NCBI RefSeq assembly: GCF_002001165.1
Contig: NZ_MUNQ01000007.1
Span: 248,001-312,000, forward strand
DNA: 64,000 nt
From: Rhodanobacter sp. C05
Lineage (GTDB): Bacteria > Pseudomonadota > Gammaproteobacteria > Xanthomonadales > Rhodanobacteraceae
Reading direction: 5' to 3'
The notes below the pieces were generated by a model, which worked only from the letters and a program-made list of their open reading frames with translations, made no database searches and had not been told where the DNA came from. How positions within the stretch are numbered: the first letter of the stretch is position 1; each line of letters begins with the position of its first letter. Position numbers and translations under genes: made by a program. Of this stretch, positions 47,400 to 56,501 are shown piece after piece.

Positions 47400-47896
47400 G
47401 CCGCTGGCGCCCGCCCTCACCCGCGTCTACCGCAATCATCACCCGCGATGGTTTCGAGCGGCTCAAGGCCGAACTCGATCACCTCTGGCATGTCTTGCGC
47501 CCGGAAGTGGTGAAGGCACTCGCCGCCGCCGCTGCGGAAGGTGACCGCTCGGAAAACGCCGAATACATCTACCGCAAGAAGCAGTTGGGCGAGATCGACC
47601 GCCGTGCGCGCTATCTCAGCAAGCGCATTCCCTCGCTCAAGGTGGCGGAAGGCGCGTCGAGCGATCGCGGGCTGGTGTTCTTCGGCGCACGGATCGAACT
47701 GGAGAACGTCGATACTGGCGAGACGCTTCGCTATCGCATCGTCGGCCCTGACGAAACCGACGCAAAGCTTGGCTGGATCAGCATCGATTCACCGCTGGCG
47801 CGAGCCGTACTCAAGAAACGCGTTGATGACGAATTTACCGCCGAACTTCCGGATGGCCCCACCCAGTTTGTCGTACTGGGCGTGGATTACGGCTGA
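47396..47896 (+). CDS. greB: Transcription elongation factor GreB
   Basis: This 166-residue factor rescues backtracked RNA polymerase by stimulating transcript cleavage. The N-terminal coiled coil holds the catalytic acidic tip ([20 protein letters not shown]), and the C-terminal FKBP-like domain includes [15 protein letters not shown] and [29 protein letters not shown] identifies GreB rather than GreA. ATG at 47396 overlaps the upstream stop by 4 bases. Confidence 0.97.
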   Translation: MSRWRPPSPASTAIITRDGFERLKAELDHLWHVLRPEVVKALAAAAAEGDRSENAEYIYRKKQLGEIDRRARYLSKRIPSLKVAEGASSDRGLVFFGARIELENVDTGETLRYRIVGPDETDAKLGWISIDSPLARAVLKKRVDDEFTAELPDGPTQFVVLGVDYG

Positions 47897-47942
47897 TGCC
47901 GTGGTTTGCAGGGCTGACTTTTATCTTTGACTGGCACCACAC

Positions 47943-48749
47943 ATGGCGGAACCTGGCATGCGGCACACCCCCGATGCATCCATCGTTTTTCAATGCAATA
48001 TATGCGATCGGGAAAATCAGGCTGACCTGCATCAACTGACACGCGACGATCCCAGTTGCAGCAAATGCGGGTCCAGCGTACGGCTACGCTCCATCGTGCA
48101 GATTCTCACTACCGAGCTGTTCGGTTGCAGTCTTCGCATTTCCGAAATACCACGAAGTCCCGAACTGGTGGGCATCGGCATGAGCTGCTGGGAAGGATAT
48201 GCCGACCGGCTGGCTCGACACATGCATTATCGAAATACGTTCTATCACCAGGAACCGCGTCTCGACATCACCCGGATTGACCCGGCAATGAAGGGGTCAC
48301 TGGATTTCGTCATTGCCACGGACGTCTTTGAACATGTCGGGCCACCTGTCTCAACCGCCTTCGAAAACACCAGGAAGCTGTTGAAGCCGGATGGTGTCTT
48401 CATTTTTTCGGTACCCTTCACGCATCCAGGGGGTGAGCGGCAACCGACCCTGGAACATTTCCCCGAGTTGCATGACTACGAAATCGAGGAAGTGGATGGT
48501 CGCTTCCGATTGAAAAACACGACGCATGCAGGAGCCGTTCAATATTTCGATGACCTGGTATTCCACGGCGGCCCGGGCAGCACACTGGAAATGCGGCTGT
48601 TTTCCGAATGGTCGATCGTCAACGAAATGGAAAATGCAGGACTCCACGACATCACCATCTATAGCGGCTCGGATCTGCGGCATGGCATTTACTGGCCACA
48701 TCCATGGTCGACACCTATGGCTGCACGAGTCCATCCCAGGCAGACCTGA
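47943..48749 (+). CDS. SAM-dependent methyltransferase with N-terminal zinc-ribbon-like region
   Basis: This 268-residue protein begins with two cysteine pairs (CNIC near residue 18, CSKC near 39), likely a zinc ribbon. It then has a class I methyltransferase-like domain: LVGIGMSCWEGYADRLA in the motif I region, LDFVIATDVFEHV (motif II with DVxEH), and LKPDGVFIFSVPF (motif III). Such proteins occur in glycan or lipopolysaccharide gene sets, but none is near. Base composition is lower in GC than its neighbours and codon use differs, so acquisition by transfer is likely. The substrate is unknown. Confidence 0.85.
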   Translation: MAEPGMRHTPDASIVFQCNICDRENQADLHQLTRDDPSCSKCGSSVRLRSIVQILTTELFGCSLRISEIPRSPELVGIGMSCWEGYADRLARHMHYRNTFYHQEPRLDITRIDPAMKGSLDFVIATDVFEHVGPPVSTAFENTRKLLKPDGVFIFSVPFTHPGGERQPTLEHFPELHDYEIEEVDGRFRLKNTTHAGAVQYFDDLVFHGGPGSTLEMRLFSEWSIVNEMENAGLHDITIYSGSDLRHGIYWPHPWSTPMAARVHPRQT

Positions 48750-48807
48750 AATCCGCCACTTTTCCGCAATCGCCGGCGCATCCGCCGGGCACACTCGCCA
48801 GTAGCGC

Positions 48808-49860
48808 CTATTGCGGCAGCAGTTTCTGCAAATCCCGCTGGTGGTCGTGATCGATTTCTGCGAGTCGCGCCAGCCGCGCCTGCGGACTGACCCACTGGCC
48901 ATGCTCGGCCTCTTGTCGCAGCAAGACGTACTGCATGTCCACGAACGGCTGCAGCACACGATTGTTCTGCGGAGCAAAGCCACCCAGATCCGGGATGCGG
49001 GCAAGCTGGCCACGTTCGCGCGCACCCGCCTCGCCGGGTGCGTTGCCATAAGTGAGGATGAACGCGGTCAGCTGCCGGCGCAGTTCAGTCGCCAGTCCTT
49101 CGCGTACGACCAGAACGCCGGATGGAATCAGCGGCGACTGCCAGATCACCCTGAGCTGGGCAGCTTCGCCAGGAAAGTTGTGGCGGAACAGGTCCATGTC
49201 CGGATTGTTGCTGCTCGCCACATCAGCCTCACGGTTGACTACGGCCAGCAGATTGCTCTGGTGATCGCCTACCTGAACATTGGCGAAAAAGGTGTCGGAA
49301 TTGAGGCCGTGCGGCGCGAATACGTCTGCCTCCGGCGCGGTGTAACCGGTGACCGAAAGCTGCTCGCTGCGCGCATAGCGCCAACGACCGGGATTGGCCA
49401 GCAAGCCGGCGAGACTGCGGATCGGACTGTCGCCGCGTACCACCAGCATGGCGACATTGCCCCTGGCGCCGTCGCTGCGCACAAACTGGGCGAACACCTG
49501 CATGTGCTGATGTATCACCGCCTCCACGGCTAGCTTGCCGGAAAGGAAGGCGACATCTACCCGTTGCGCGCCGATGGCGCCGGAAAGGCCGGCATAGCTG
49601 CTTACCGACACGGTAGTCACTCGACGGCCAAGCCGCTTCTGCAGCTCTTCCAGCAGTGGCCGCCATTGCTCCAGCGATTCGGCGGCACTACCAATCGGCA
49701 GGATGCCGAAACGGATCGGTGCTGCCTGGGCAGCAAGCTGCCCCGATGCTTGTGCACTTGCACCGAACAGCAGCAGGCCGAGGCTCAACCCGACCGAAGC
49801 GATGCGCGCCAGGCAATGGCGGGCGCACAACCGATGCAGCCAAGATGCGTTCACTGCCAT
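48808..49860 (-). CDS. PhnD-type phosphate/phosphonate ABC transporter binding protein
   Basis: This 350-residue periplasmic protein has a signal peptide (ASVGLSLGLLLFGASAQA) and the PhnD-like fold: IRFGILPIGSAAESLEQWRP at the start, VDVAFLSGKLAVEAVI and VNREADVASSNNPDMDLF. PhnD proteins bind phosphonate or phosphite, but this distant type also occurs as sensors. No ATPase or permease gene is adjacent, so it is an orphan. AGGGGATCC forms the ribosome-binding site. A 16-bp tandem duplication lies just upstream. Confidence 0.88.
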   Translation of the reverse strand: MAVNASWLHRLCARHCLARIASVGLSLGLLLFGASAQASGQLAAQAAPIRFGILPIGSAAESLEQWRPLLEELQKRLGRRVTTVSVSSYAGLSGAIGAQRVDVAFLSGKLAVEAVIHQHMQVFAQFVRSDGARGNVAMLVVRGDSPIRSLAGLLANPGRWRYARSEQLSVTGYTAPEADVFAPHGLNSDTFFANVQVGDHQSNLLAVVNREADVASSNNPDMDLFRHNFPGEAAQLRVIWQSPLIPSGVLVVREGLATELRRQLTAFILTYGNAPGEAGARERGQLARIPDLGGFAPQNNRVLQPFVDMQYVLLRQEAEHGQWVSPQARLARLAEIDHDHQRDLQKLLPQ

Positions 49861-49875
49861 GGATCCCCTGACCTG

Positions 49876-49907
49876 CTCGCTATGCCTTTATCTCGCTATG
49901 CCTTTAT
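49876..49907. repeat. Perfect 16-bp tandem duplication upstream of the PhnD-type gene
   Basis: CTCGCTATGCCTTTAT occurs twice head to tail (49876-49891 and 49892-49907), 15 bases before the start codon at 49860. It spans the probable leader and might alter promoter or leader spacing. It probably arose by slippage. Confidence 0.85.
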
Positions 49908-49947
49908 ATAGTCGGGTTCATCCACCGGGGCAAGGTTGATCGACAGG

Positions 49948-50760
49948 TCAGGCTTGCCAAGGCACAGGCGGGTACACGCGTCCGGCACGACGCGGCTGGT
50001 AGCAGACCGTAGTGAGATGAAACGCTTCATCGGCATTGTCGGCATGCCAGCCCGGCAGCCCTGACAACGGCAACGGGCGCAACTCCAGCGGGTCGCACAG
50101 TAGCTTGCCTGCGGCAATCGCTGCTGCACATTCAGCACGGACGTGCCGCACGTCGAGGTCATGCGGCGACTGGAAAACCAGCGCTTTGCCCACCAGCAGC
50201 TTGTCCGGGTTCAAGGCATGTTCGAGCACGGCGTGTCCGAACAGTTCCAGCCGGATGGCACCGTCCAGCCACGCCTGCCGCCGTCGCCAGAACAGACCGT
50301 GCCAGTCGTGGGCGTCCCATAGCGCCAGCAACGCAGGATCCTGCAGCACGACGATCACGCCAGCCTCGTCGAAATGGGTCATCGCGTATTGCGGACGCGA
50401 GCGGTCCTTCGGCCCCATCCGGGCGATTTCGGCCATCTGGCGCTGGTTCAGCGCCTGCTTGATCGAAGGGCAGCGCAGCCACACCAGCGCATTGAGCAGG
50501 TCATGCCAGTTGCCTGTGCGTGTGGCGATCTGTCCACGTTCGGCGATGCGCTGCTCGTAGTGCAGGCCATCGGCCAGCAGCTGATGATCCTGCGCCACGA
50601 AGCGGGCACGCGCATCCGCTGGCCACAAGGCATTGAGCGCATCAAGCACAGGCCAGTGCGGACCTTCCAGCAAGCCTGCGTATTCGCGCCATGCTTCCAG
50701 CGGCATGCGGCCAAACACCTGCGGATCGACCGTACCGCGTGCCGGCGCGATGTAACGCAT
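49948..50760 (-). CDS. DUF3025 domain protein
   Basis: This 270-residue cytoplasmic protein belongs to DUF3025. Characteristic segments are YEQRIAERGQIATRTGNWHD, LLNALVWLRCP, HFDEAGVIVVLQDP and GHAVLEHALNPD. No function is known and no catalytic motif is obvious. It starts 9 bases after the rimO stop and is co-transcribed with it. Confidence 0.9.
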   Translation of the reverse strand: MRYIAPARGTVDPQVFGRMPLEAWREYAGLLEGPHWPVLDALNALWPADARARFVAQDHQLLADGLHYEQRIAERGQIATRTGNWHDLLNALVWLRCPSIKQALNQRQMAEIARMGPKDRSRPQYAMTHFDEAGVIVVLQDPALLALWDAHDWHGLFWRRRQAWLDGAIRLELFGHAVLEHALNPDKLLVGKALVFQSPHDLDVRHVRAECAAAIAAGKLLCDPLELRPLPLSGLPGWHADNADEAFHLTTVCYQPRRAGRVYPPVPWQA

Positions 50761-50769
50761 GATGCTGGC

Positions 50770-52107
50770 TTACATCAGCTTGAGTTTGGGATGAGCGAGC
50801 CGCGCATGCAGGTCATGCTCACTGGCGGCCTCGACCACCACGTCGACGAACTGGCCCGACTTCAGCGCGTGGCCGTCGGCGATCAGCACGGTGCCGTCGA
50901 TCTCCGGCGCATCCGCCGCCGAACGCGCCACCGCGCCGTCGGCACCGGCTTCGTCGACCAGCACGGTGATCGTGCGGCCGATCTTGCGCTGCAACTTGGC
51001 AGCAGAGATTTCCGCCTGCACCGCCATGAACTGTTCCAGGCGATCTTCCTTCAGTTCCTCGGAAACCGGATCGGGCAGCTCGTTCGCCTTGGCGCCATCG
51101 ACCGGCGAATACGCAAACGCACCGACGCGATCCAGCTCGGCCTCGCGCAGGAAGTCGAGCAGTTCCTCGAACTCGGCATCGGTCTCGCCAGGGAAGCCGA
51201 CGATGAAGGTGCTGCGGATGGTCAGGTCAGGCACGACCTTGCGCCAGTTCTGGATGCGTTCCAGCGTCTTGTCGATATTGCCCGGGCGCTTCATCAGTTT
51301 CAGGATACGCGGGCTGGCGTGCTGGAACGGGATATCGAGGTACGGCAGCAGCTTGCCGGCCGCCATCAGCGGCATCACCTCGTCCACGTGCGGGTACGGA
51401 TAGACGTAATGCAGCCGCGACCACACGCCCAGCTCGGACAGGCCTTCGCACAACTCGGTCATGCGCGTGCGGTAGCTCTTGTCGCGCCATTGGCGCTCGG
51501 CGTACTTGATGTCCACGCCGTAGGCGCTGGTGTCCTGCGAGATCACCAGCAGCTCCTTGACGCCACCCTTGACCAGCCGCTCAGCCTCCAGCAGCACCTC
51601 GTCGACCGGACGCGAGACCAGGTTGCCGCGCATCGACGGGATGATGCAGAAGCTGCAGCGGTGATTGCAGCCTTCTGAAATCTTCAGATAGGCGTAGTGC
51701 TTCGGGGTCAGCTTGACGCCGGTGTCCGGCACGATATCGAGAAAGCGGTTGCGCTGCGGCGGCAACGCGGTATGCACCGCGTTCATCACGCTGACGTAGT
51801 CCTGCGGGCCGCTGATCGACAGCACGTCCGGATACGCCTCGCGGATCAGCGCCTCACGCTTGCCGAGGCAGCCGGTGACGATCACCTTGCCGTTCTCATG
51901 CAGGGCGGTGCCAATCGAATCCAGCGACTCCTGCACCGCCGCGTCGATGAAGCCGCAGGTGTTCACCACCACCGCATCGGCCTCGCCGTAGCTGGGCACG
52001 ATCTGGTAACCCTCGACCTTCAGCTGGGTGAGGATGCGCTCGGAATCGACCAGCGCCTTGGGGCAGCCGAGGCTGACGAAACCGATCTTGTGTGCAGCCT
52101 GGGACAT
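50770..52107 (-). CDS. rimO: Ribosomal protein S12 methylthiotransferase RimO
   Basis: This 445-residue radical-SAM enzyme adds a methylthio group to an aspartate of ribosomal protein S12. The N-terminal UPF0004 domain has cluster cysteines in [21 protein letters not shown] and VTGCLGKRE. The radical-SAM motif is CNHRCSFC (near residue 148), and a C-terminal TRAM domain starts near 378. The N-terminal [11 protein letters not shown] type distinguishes RimO from MiaB. It is divergent from the 5-oxoproline operon. Confidence 0.98.
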   Translation of the reverse strand: MSQAAHKIGFVSLGCPKALVDSERILTQLKVEGYQIVPSYGEADAVVVNTCGFIDAAVQESLDSIGTALHENGKVIVTGCLGKREALIREAYPDVLSISGPQDYVSVMNAVHTALPPQRNRFLDIVPDTGVKLTPKHYAYLKISEGCNHRCSFCIIPSMRGNLVSRPVDEVLLEAERLVKGGVKELLVISQDTSAYGVDIKYAERQWRDKSYRTRMTELCEGLSELGVWSRLHYVYPYPHVDEVMPLMAAGKLLPYLDIPFQHASPRILKLMKRPGNIDKTLERIQNWRKVVPDLTIRSTFIVGFPGETDAEFEELLDFLREAELDRVGAFAYSPVDGAKANELPDPVSEELKEDRLEQFMAVQAEISAAKLQRKIGRTITVLVDEAGADGAVARSAADAPEIDGTVLIADGHALKSGQFVDVVVEAASEHDLHARLAHPKLKLM

Positions 52108-52216
52108 GAGCTTGGGTTACCGTGAAAATGTGCGTGGAAACAGACGATTATACGTCAGCTCGCGGGCGATGCCGCGGCAGCTAAGATCACGGCTTCGAAA
52201 CCGCGAGCATCCAGCC

Positions 52217-52885
52217 ATGGGCCAGCAGATCAATCTACCCACCACCCGCACCCAGTGCATCGGCGCGTACCTGGCCCAGCCGCAGGGCAAGCCGAAGGGC
52301 GGCATCGTGGTGATCCAGGAGATCTTCGGCGTCAATGCGCACATGCGCAGCGTGGCCGATCGCTTCGCCGAGCACGGCTATACCGCGATCGCGCCGGCGT
52401 TCTTCGACCATCTGGAAACCGGCGTGGAGCTGGGCTATGACGAAGCCGGCTATGCCAGGGGCAAGCAGCTGGTCACCGAACTGGGGCTGGATCGTGCAGT
52501 GGAGGACGTCGCCAGCGCGGCCGAGGCGATCGCTTCGGCGGGAAAGATCGGCACCGTCGGCTATTGCTGGGGTGGCACCATAGCGCTGCTGTCCGCATTG
52601 CGCCTGGGCCTGCCGTCGGTGAGCTATTACGGCGCGCGCAACCTGCCGTTCCTGCACGAAACACCGAAGGCGCCGGTGATGTTCCACTTCGGTGAGAAGG
52701 ACCAGCACATCACACCCGAGATGGTGGCCAAGCATCGCGAAGCGTTGCCGCAGATGGAGACCTTCACCTATCCGGCCGATCACGGCTTCAACCGCGATGT
52801 CGGCGCCAGTTACGACGAGGCCAGCGCCAGGCTCGCGCTGCAGCGCACCCTGGCATTCTTCGACAAATACCTGGCTGGCGCATGA
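52217..52885 (+). CDS. Dienelactone hydrolase family protein
   Basis: This 222-residue alpha/beta hydrolase has the dienelactone hydrolase triad: Cys in VGYCWGGTIA (near residue 117), Asp near FHFGEKDQHI (near 166), and His in YPADHGFNRD (near 196). Physiological substrates of family members outside chloroaromatic pathways are mostly unknown. Met at 52217 was selected. It is the first gene of an eight-gene operon and overlaps the HIT gene by 4 bases. Confidence 0.93.
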   Translation: MGQQINLPTTRTQCIGAYLAQPQGKPKGGIVVIQEIFGVNAHMRSVADRFAEHGYTAIAPAFFDHLETGVELGYDEAGYARGKQLVTELGLDRAVEDVASAAEAIASAGKIGTVGYCWGGTIALLSALRLGLPSVSYYGARNLPFLHETPKAPVMFHFGEKDQHITPEMVAKHREALPQMETFTYPADHGFNRDVGASYDEASARLALQRTLAFFDKYLAGA

Positions 52886-53307
52886 GCAAGCCCGATTTCG
52901 TACTCGACGCCCGGCTTGAGGCGGATACGCGACTGGTCGCATCACTCGCACTATGCGATGTGCGACTGATGAACGACACGCGCTACGCCTGGCTGGTACT
53001 GGTGCCTCGTCAGGCCGGACTGGTGGAGATCACCGACCTGGCCGCCAACGAGCAGACGCTGCTGTGGCAGGAAGTGAATCGTGCCTCGGCGGCCCTGCGT
53101 GAGATCGCTCCGTGCGACAAGCTCAACCTCGGCGCACTCGGCAACATCGTGCGCCAGCTGCATGTGCATATCGTCGCGCGCCGCGAGGGCGACGCCGCAT
53201 GGCCCGGTCCGGTATGGGGTCACGGCCACGCTCAGCCGTATGCCGATACCAGCCTGGCCGCACGGCTGGATGCGCTGCGGCAAGCGCTCGCCAAGATCAC
53301 CGGATAA
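52882..53307 (+). CDS. HIT-family nucleotide hydrolase/transferase
   Basis: This 141-residue protein belongs to the histidine triad superfamily. The motif reads QLHVHIVARR: the central catalytic His and third His are present, but the first position is Gln. YAWLVLVPRQAGLVEITDL matches the family beta core. It probably hydrolyses a nucleotide phosphoramidate or dinucleotide. It is coupled to the dienelactone hydrolase gene by ATGA and followed by pxpB after 7 bases. Confidence 0.88.
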   Translation: MSKPDFVLDARLEADTRLVASLALCDVRLMNDTRYAWLVLVPRQAGLVEITDLAANEQTLLWQEVNRASAALREIAPCDKLNLGALGNIVRQLHVHIVARREGDAAWPGPVWGHGHAQPYADTSLAARLDALRQALAKITG

Positions 53308-53314
53308 CGCCGCG

Positions 53315-54013
53315 ATGCTGCCGGCCATCCAGTTCGAAGCGCTGGCCGAGGATGCGCTATTGCTGCGTTTTGGCGAGCGCATCGATATCGAACTCAATGC
53401 GCGCGTGCAGGCCGCAACCGCCTGCCTGCGCCAGCGTCTGCCGCAACTGGAATGCGTGCCGGCTTATGCCAGCGTGCTGCTGCGCTTCGATCCGCAGCAC
53501 TGGCCCGGCGGCGACCCGCATCAACAAGTACAGGCAGCCGCCTGCGCGATCCTGGACGCACCGGATCCGTTCGTCATCGCATCACGTGAGTTGGTGATTC
53601 CGGTCTGCTATGGCGGCGAGCACGGCCCGGATCTGGCCGAGGTTTCCGCCCACTGTCGGCTCGATGCGGATGCGGTGATCGCCCACCACACTGCCGCCGA
53701 CTACCGCGTGGCGATGCTCGGCTTCGCACCAGGCTTTCCCTATCTGCTTGGACTCGATCCGCGGCTGGCCGTGCCACGCCGCCCCGATCCGCGCCAACGC
53801 GTGCCGGCGGGCAGCGTGGCGATCGGCGGCAGCCAGACCGGCATCTATCCGGAGACGCTGCCCGGCGGCTGGCAACTGATCGGACGCACGCCCATGCGCC
53901 TGTTCGACATCACGGCGAACACGCCATCGCTGTTCACGCCAGGCGATCGCGTGCGCTTTGAGGCGATCGACGAAGACCAGTTCCGCGACCTGGCAGCGAC
54001 CAACCCGGCATGA
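53315..54013 (+). CDS. pxpB: 5-oxoprolinase subunit PxpB (KipI-like)
   Basis: This 232-residue protein is the PxpB subunit of the ATP-dependent, prokaryotic 5-oxoprolinase PxpABC. Typical segments are ELVIPVCYGGEHGPDLAEVS, MLGFAPGFPYLLGLD and GSVAIGGSQTGIYP. In Bacillus, the homologue KipI was first described as a sporulation kinase inhibitor. It overlaps pxpC by 4 bases. The start at 53315 was selected by family length. Confidence 0.96.
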   Translation: MLPAIQFEALAEDALLLRFGERIDIELNARVQAATACLRQRLPQLECVPAYASVLLRFDPQHWPGGDPHQQVQAAACAILDAPDPFVIASRELVIPVCYGGEHGPDLAEVSAHCRLDADAVIAHHTAADYRVAMLGFAPGFPYLLGLDPRLAVPRRPDPRQRVPAGSVAIGGSQTGIYPETLPGGWQLIGRTPMRLFDITANTPSLFTPGDRVRFEAIDEDQFRDLAATNPA

Positions 54014-54993
54014 ACGTCACCGTCATCAAACCGGGCTTGCTGAGCAGTCTGCAGGATGCCGGACGCTCAGGCCATGCTGCGCTCGGCGTGGGGCGTGCCG
54101 GCGCGATGGATCCGCCCGCGTGGCAGCTGGCCAACGCGCTGGTCGGCAATGTCGGCAGCGAGGCAGCGATCGAATGCACCCTGACTGGCCCCAGCTTGCG
54201 CTTCGAACAAGCGGCAGTGATCGCGCTGACTGGCGCGCCGATCACGGCCCGCGTCGGTGAGCGCAGCGTGCCGATGTGGACCACCTTCCACTTGGCCGCC
54301 GGCAGCGTGCTGCACCTGGGCGGCATGGTCAGCGGCTTTCGCAGCTATCTCGCCGTGCGCGGCGGCTTCGACGTGCCGACCCTGCTTGGCAGCCGCAGCA
54401 GCGACTTGCACGCGCGCATCGGCTATGACCGCGGCCGCGCGCTGCGCGCCGGCGATGTGCTACCTGTTGGCACCGCTGCAGCATTGCCCGGTTTTACCGC
54501 TGGCTACGACGTGCAGCAACTTGACTGGAGTCTCGATCCCCAGCCCTGGTTCGACTTCGCTCAGCGTCCGTTGGCGCTGCTGTGCGGCAGCCACTGGTCA
54601 CAACTGGATGCAGCGTCGCAACAGCTCCTGTTCAGCGGAAAATTTTCCCTGAGCAAGGACAGCAACCGCACCGCCAGTCGTCTGGATGGCCATATGCTGC
54701 AATTGCGGGCACCGCTGGAACTGATTTCCGAGGCAGCACTGCCCGGCACCGTGCAATTGCCGCCGTCCGGCCAGCCGATCGCCCTGCTGGCCGAGGCGCC
54801 AGTGACCGGCGGTTACCCGCGGATCGGCCAGATCGCCATGGTGGATCTGCCGCGATTGGCGCAACGGCGCCCGGGCGATACCGTATGCTTCCGCGAGACC
54901 ACGCTGGACGAGGCGTTGACGCGGCTGGCCGCACATCGGCAGCGGCTGGCACGCCTGCTCGGCACGATCGCACAACGACTGGAACGCACTTGA
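54010..54993 (+). CDS. pxpC: 5-oxoprolinase subunit PxpC (KipA-like)
   Basis: This 327-residue protein belongs to the biotin-dependent carboxyltransferase-like PxpC family. The start VIKPGLLSSLQDAGRSGHAA, then GVGRAGAMDPPAWQLANALV, and the later PVTGGYPRIGQIAMVDLPRL match. PxpC and PxpB phosphorylate or activate 5-oxoproline for ring opening by PxpA. The gene starts inside pxpB and is followed by pxpA after 14 bases. Confidence 0.97.
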   Translation: MNVTVIKPGLLSSLQDAGRSGHAALGVGRAGAMDPPAWQLANALVGNVGSEAAIECTLTGPSLRFEQAAVIALTGAPITARVGERSVPMWTTFHLAAGSVLHLGGMVSGFRSYLAVRGGFDVPTLLGSRSSDLHARIGYDRGRALRAGDVLPVGTAAALPGFTAGYDVQQLDWSLDPQPWFDFAQRPLALLCGSHWSQLDAASQQLLFSGKFSLSKDSNRTASRLDGHMLQLRAPLELISEAALPGTVQLPPSGQPIALLAEAPVTGGYPRIGQIAMVDLPRLAQRRPGDTVCFRETTLDEALTRLAAHRQRLARLLGTIAQRLERT

Positions 54994-55007
54994 TTGAGTC
55001 AACCCGC

Positions 55008-55772
55008 ATGAACCGCATCGACCTCAACGGCGACCTCGGCGAATCGTTTGGCGCATGGCGCATGGGCGACGACGACGCACTGCTGGCGCTGCTCAGTTCG
55101 GCCAACATCGCCTGCGGCTTTCATGCGGGTGACCCGCAGATCATGCGCTACACGGTGGCGCAGGCGGTGGCGCACGGCGTGGCAATCGGCGCGCACGTCT
55201 CGCTACCCGACCTGCAGGGTTTCGGGCGCCGCGAAATGAGCGTCACGGCCGCCGAAGCGCATGCGCTGACGCTGTACCAGATCGGTGCCCTGCACGCGTT
55301 CACCTGTGCCGCCGGCACGCGGCTGACCCACGTCAAGCCGCATGGCGCGCTGTACAACATGGCTGCACGCGATGCGGTGCTGGCCAACGCGATCGCCCGC
55401 GCCGTGCGCGACTTCGATCCGCAGCTGCGGCTGTTCGGCTTGGCCGGCTCGGCCCTGATCGAGGCCGGCCAGACCCTGGGCCTGGCGGTTGTTGCCGAGG
55501 CCTTCGTCGACCGCCGCTATCGCGCTGATGGCTCGTTGCAGCCACGCCGCGAAACCGGCTCCGTGATCGAGGATATGGATCAGGCGCTGGCGCAGGCACT
55601 CGGCATTGCCCGCGACGGCGTGGCGCATACGCTGGATGGCCGGCACGTGCAACTACGCGCCGACACGCTGTGCCTGCATGGTGATGGCGCCCATGCCGTG
55701 CAGTTGGCGCGCAAGCTGCGCAGTGAGCTCGAAGCAGCAGGCCTGCAGATCGCCGCACCAGGAGCTGCATGA
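55008..55772 (+). CDS. pxpA: 5-oxoprolinase subunit PxpA (LamB/YcsF)
   Basis: This 254-residue subunit opens the lactam ring of 5-oxoproline to give glutamate with PxpBC and ATP. LamB/YcsF family marks are DLNGDLGESFGAWRMGDD, ANIACGFHAGDP, VKPHGALYN and LCLHGDGAHAV. The frame extends upstream through pxpC, but Met at 55008 begins the conserved N-terminus. DUF969 follows after 31 bases. Confidence 0.97.
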   Translation: MNRIDLNGDLGESFGAWRMGDDDALLALLSSANIACGFHAGDPQIMRYTVAQAVAHGVAIGAHVSLPDLQGFGRREMSVTAAEAHALTLYQIGALHAFTCAAGTRLTHVKPHGALYNMAARDAVLANAIARAVRDFDPQLRLFGLAGSALIEAGQTLGLAVVAEAFVDRRYRADGSLQPRRETGSVIEDMDQALAQALGIARDGVAHTLDGRHVQLRADTLCLHGDGAHAVQLARKLRSELEAAGLQIAAPGAA

Positions 55773-55803
55773 TGCCCTTCCTTCGCTGCGACGAAGATCG
55801 CTC

Positions 55804-56499
55804 ATGAATTACTGGCCACTGCTCGGCGTCGCGGTGATCGTGGTCGGCTTTCTGCTGCGCTTCAATCCGGTCCTGGTGGTGGTCACCGCAGCGATCAGCA
55901 GCGCCATGCTGGCCGGTTTCACGGTACCGGCGCTGCTCGCCCTGCTCGGCAAGAGCTTCGTATCCAGTCGCATGCTGCTGATCTTTGTGCTGACCCTGCC
56001 GGTGATTGGGCTGCTGGAACGTGCGGGATTGCGCGAACACGCGCAACGCTGGATAGGTCGCCTGCACGGACTGACCCTGGCACGACTGCTGATCGGCTAT
56101 CTGCTGTTGCGTCAGTTGCTGGCCATGCTTGGCCTCACTGGCGTAGCGGGCCCCGCACAAACGGTGCGCCCGCTGCTTGCGCCGATGGGTGAAGCCGCTG
56201 CGGAAAAGATCCTGCCGACACTGAGCGATGCCGATCGCGACGAGTTGCGCGCGATGGCCGCCGCCACCGACAACATCGGCCGTTTCTTCGGTGAGGACGT
56301 ATTCATCGCACTCGGCGCGGTGCTGCTGGTCCAGGGCTTCTATGCGCAGCACGGTATCGAGCTGACTCCCTTGTCGATCGCGTTGTGGGCGCTACCCACG
56401 GCGATCGCAGCCTTCATCATCCAGTCCGTGCGGGTATGGCTGTACCAGCGCCGGCTGCAGCGTCGCGCGGCATCCGCACGCACCGAATCGGCGAGCTGA
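55804..56499 (+). CDS. DUF969 membrane protein, half of a two-gene transporter candidate
   Basis: This 231-residue DUF969-family protein has about six membrane segments (MNYWPLLGVAVIVVGFLLRF at the start; WALPTAIAAFIIQSVRVWLY near the end) and a conserved central loop with GPAQTVRPLLAPMGEAAAEK and ATDNIGRFFGEDVF. DUF969 and DUF979 genes are usually adjacent and resemble halves of an ion-coupled carrier. Its position between pxpA and pcp makes uptake of 5-oxoproline or pyroglutamyl peptides the likely role. Function is inferred from context. Confidence 0.88.
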   Translation: MNYWPLLGVAVIVVGFLLRFNPVLVVVTAAISSAMLAGFTVPALLALLGKSFVSSRMLLIFVLTLPVIGLLERAGLREHAQRWIGRLHGLTLARLLIGYLLLRQLLAMLGLTGVAGPAQTVRPLLAPMGEAAAEKILPTLSDADRDELRAMAAATDNIGRFFGEDVFIALGAVLLVQGFYAQHGIELTPLSIALWALPTAIAAFIIQSVRVWLYQRRLQRRAASARTESAS

Positions 56500-56501
56500 G
56501 C

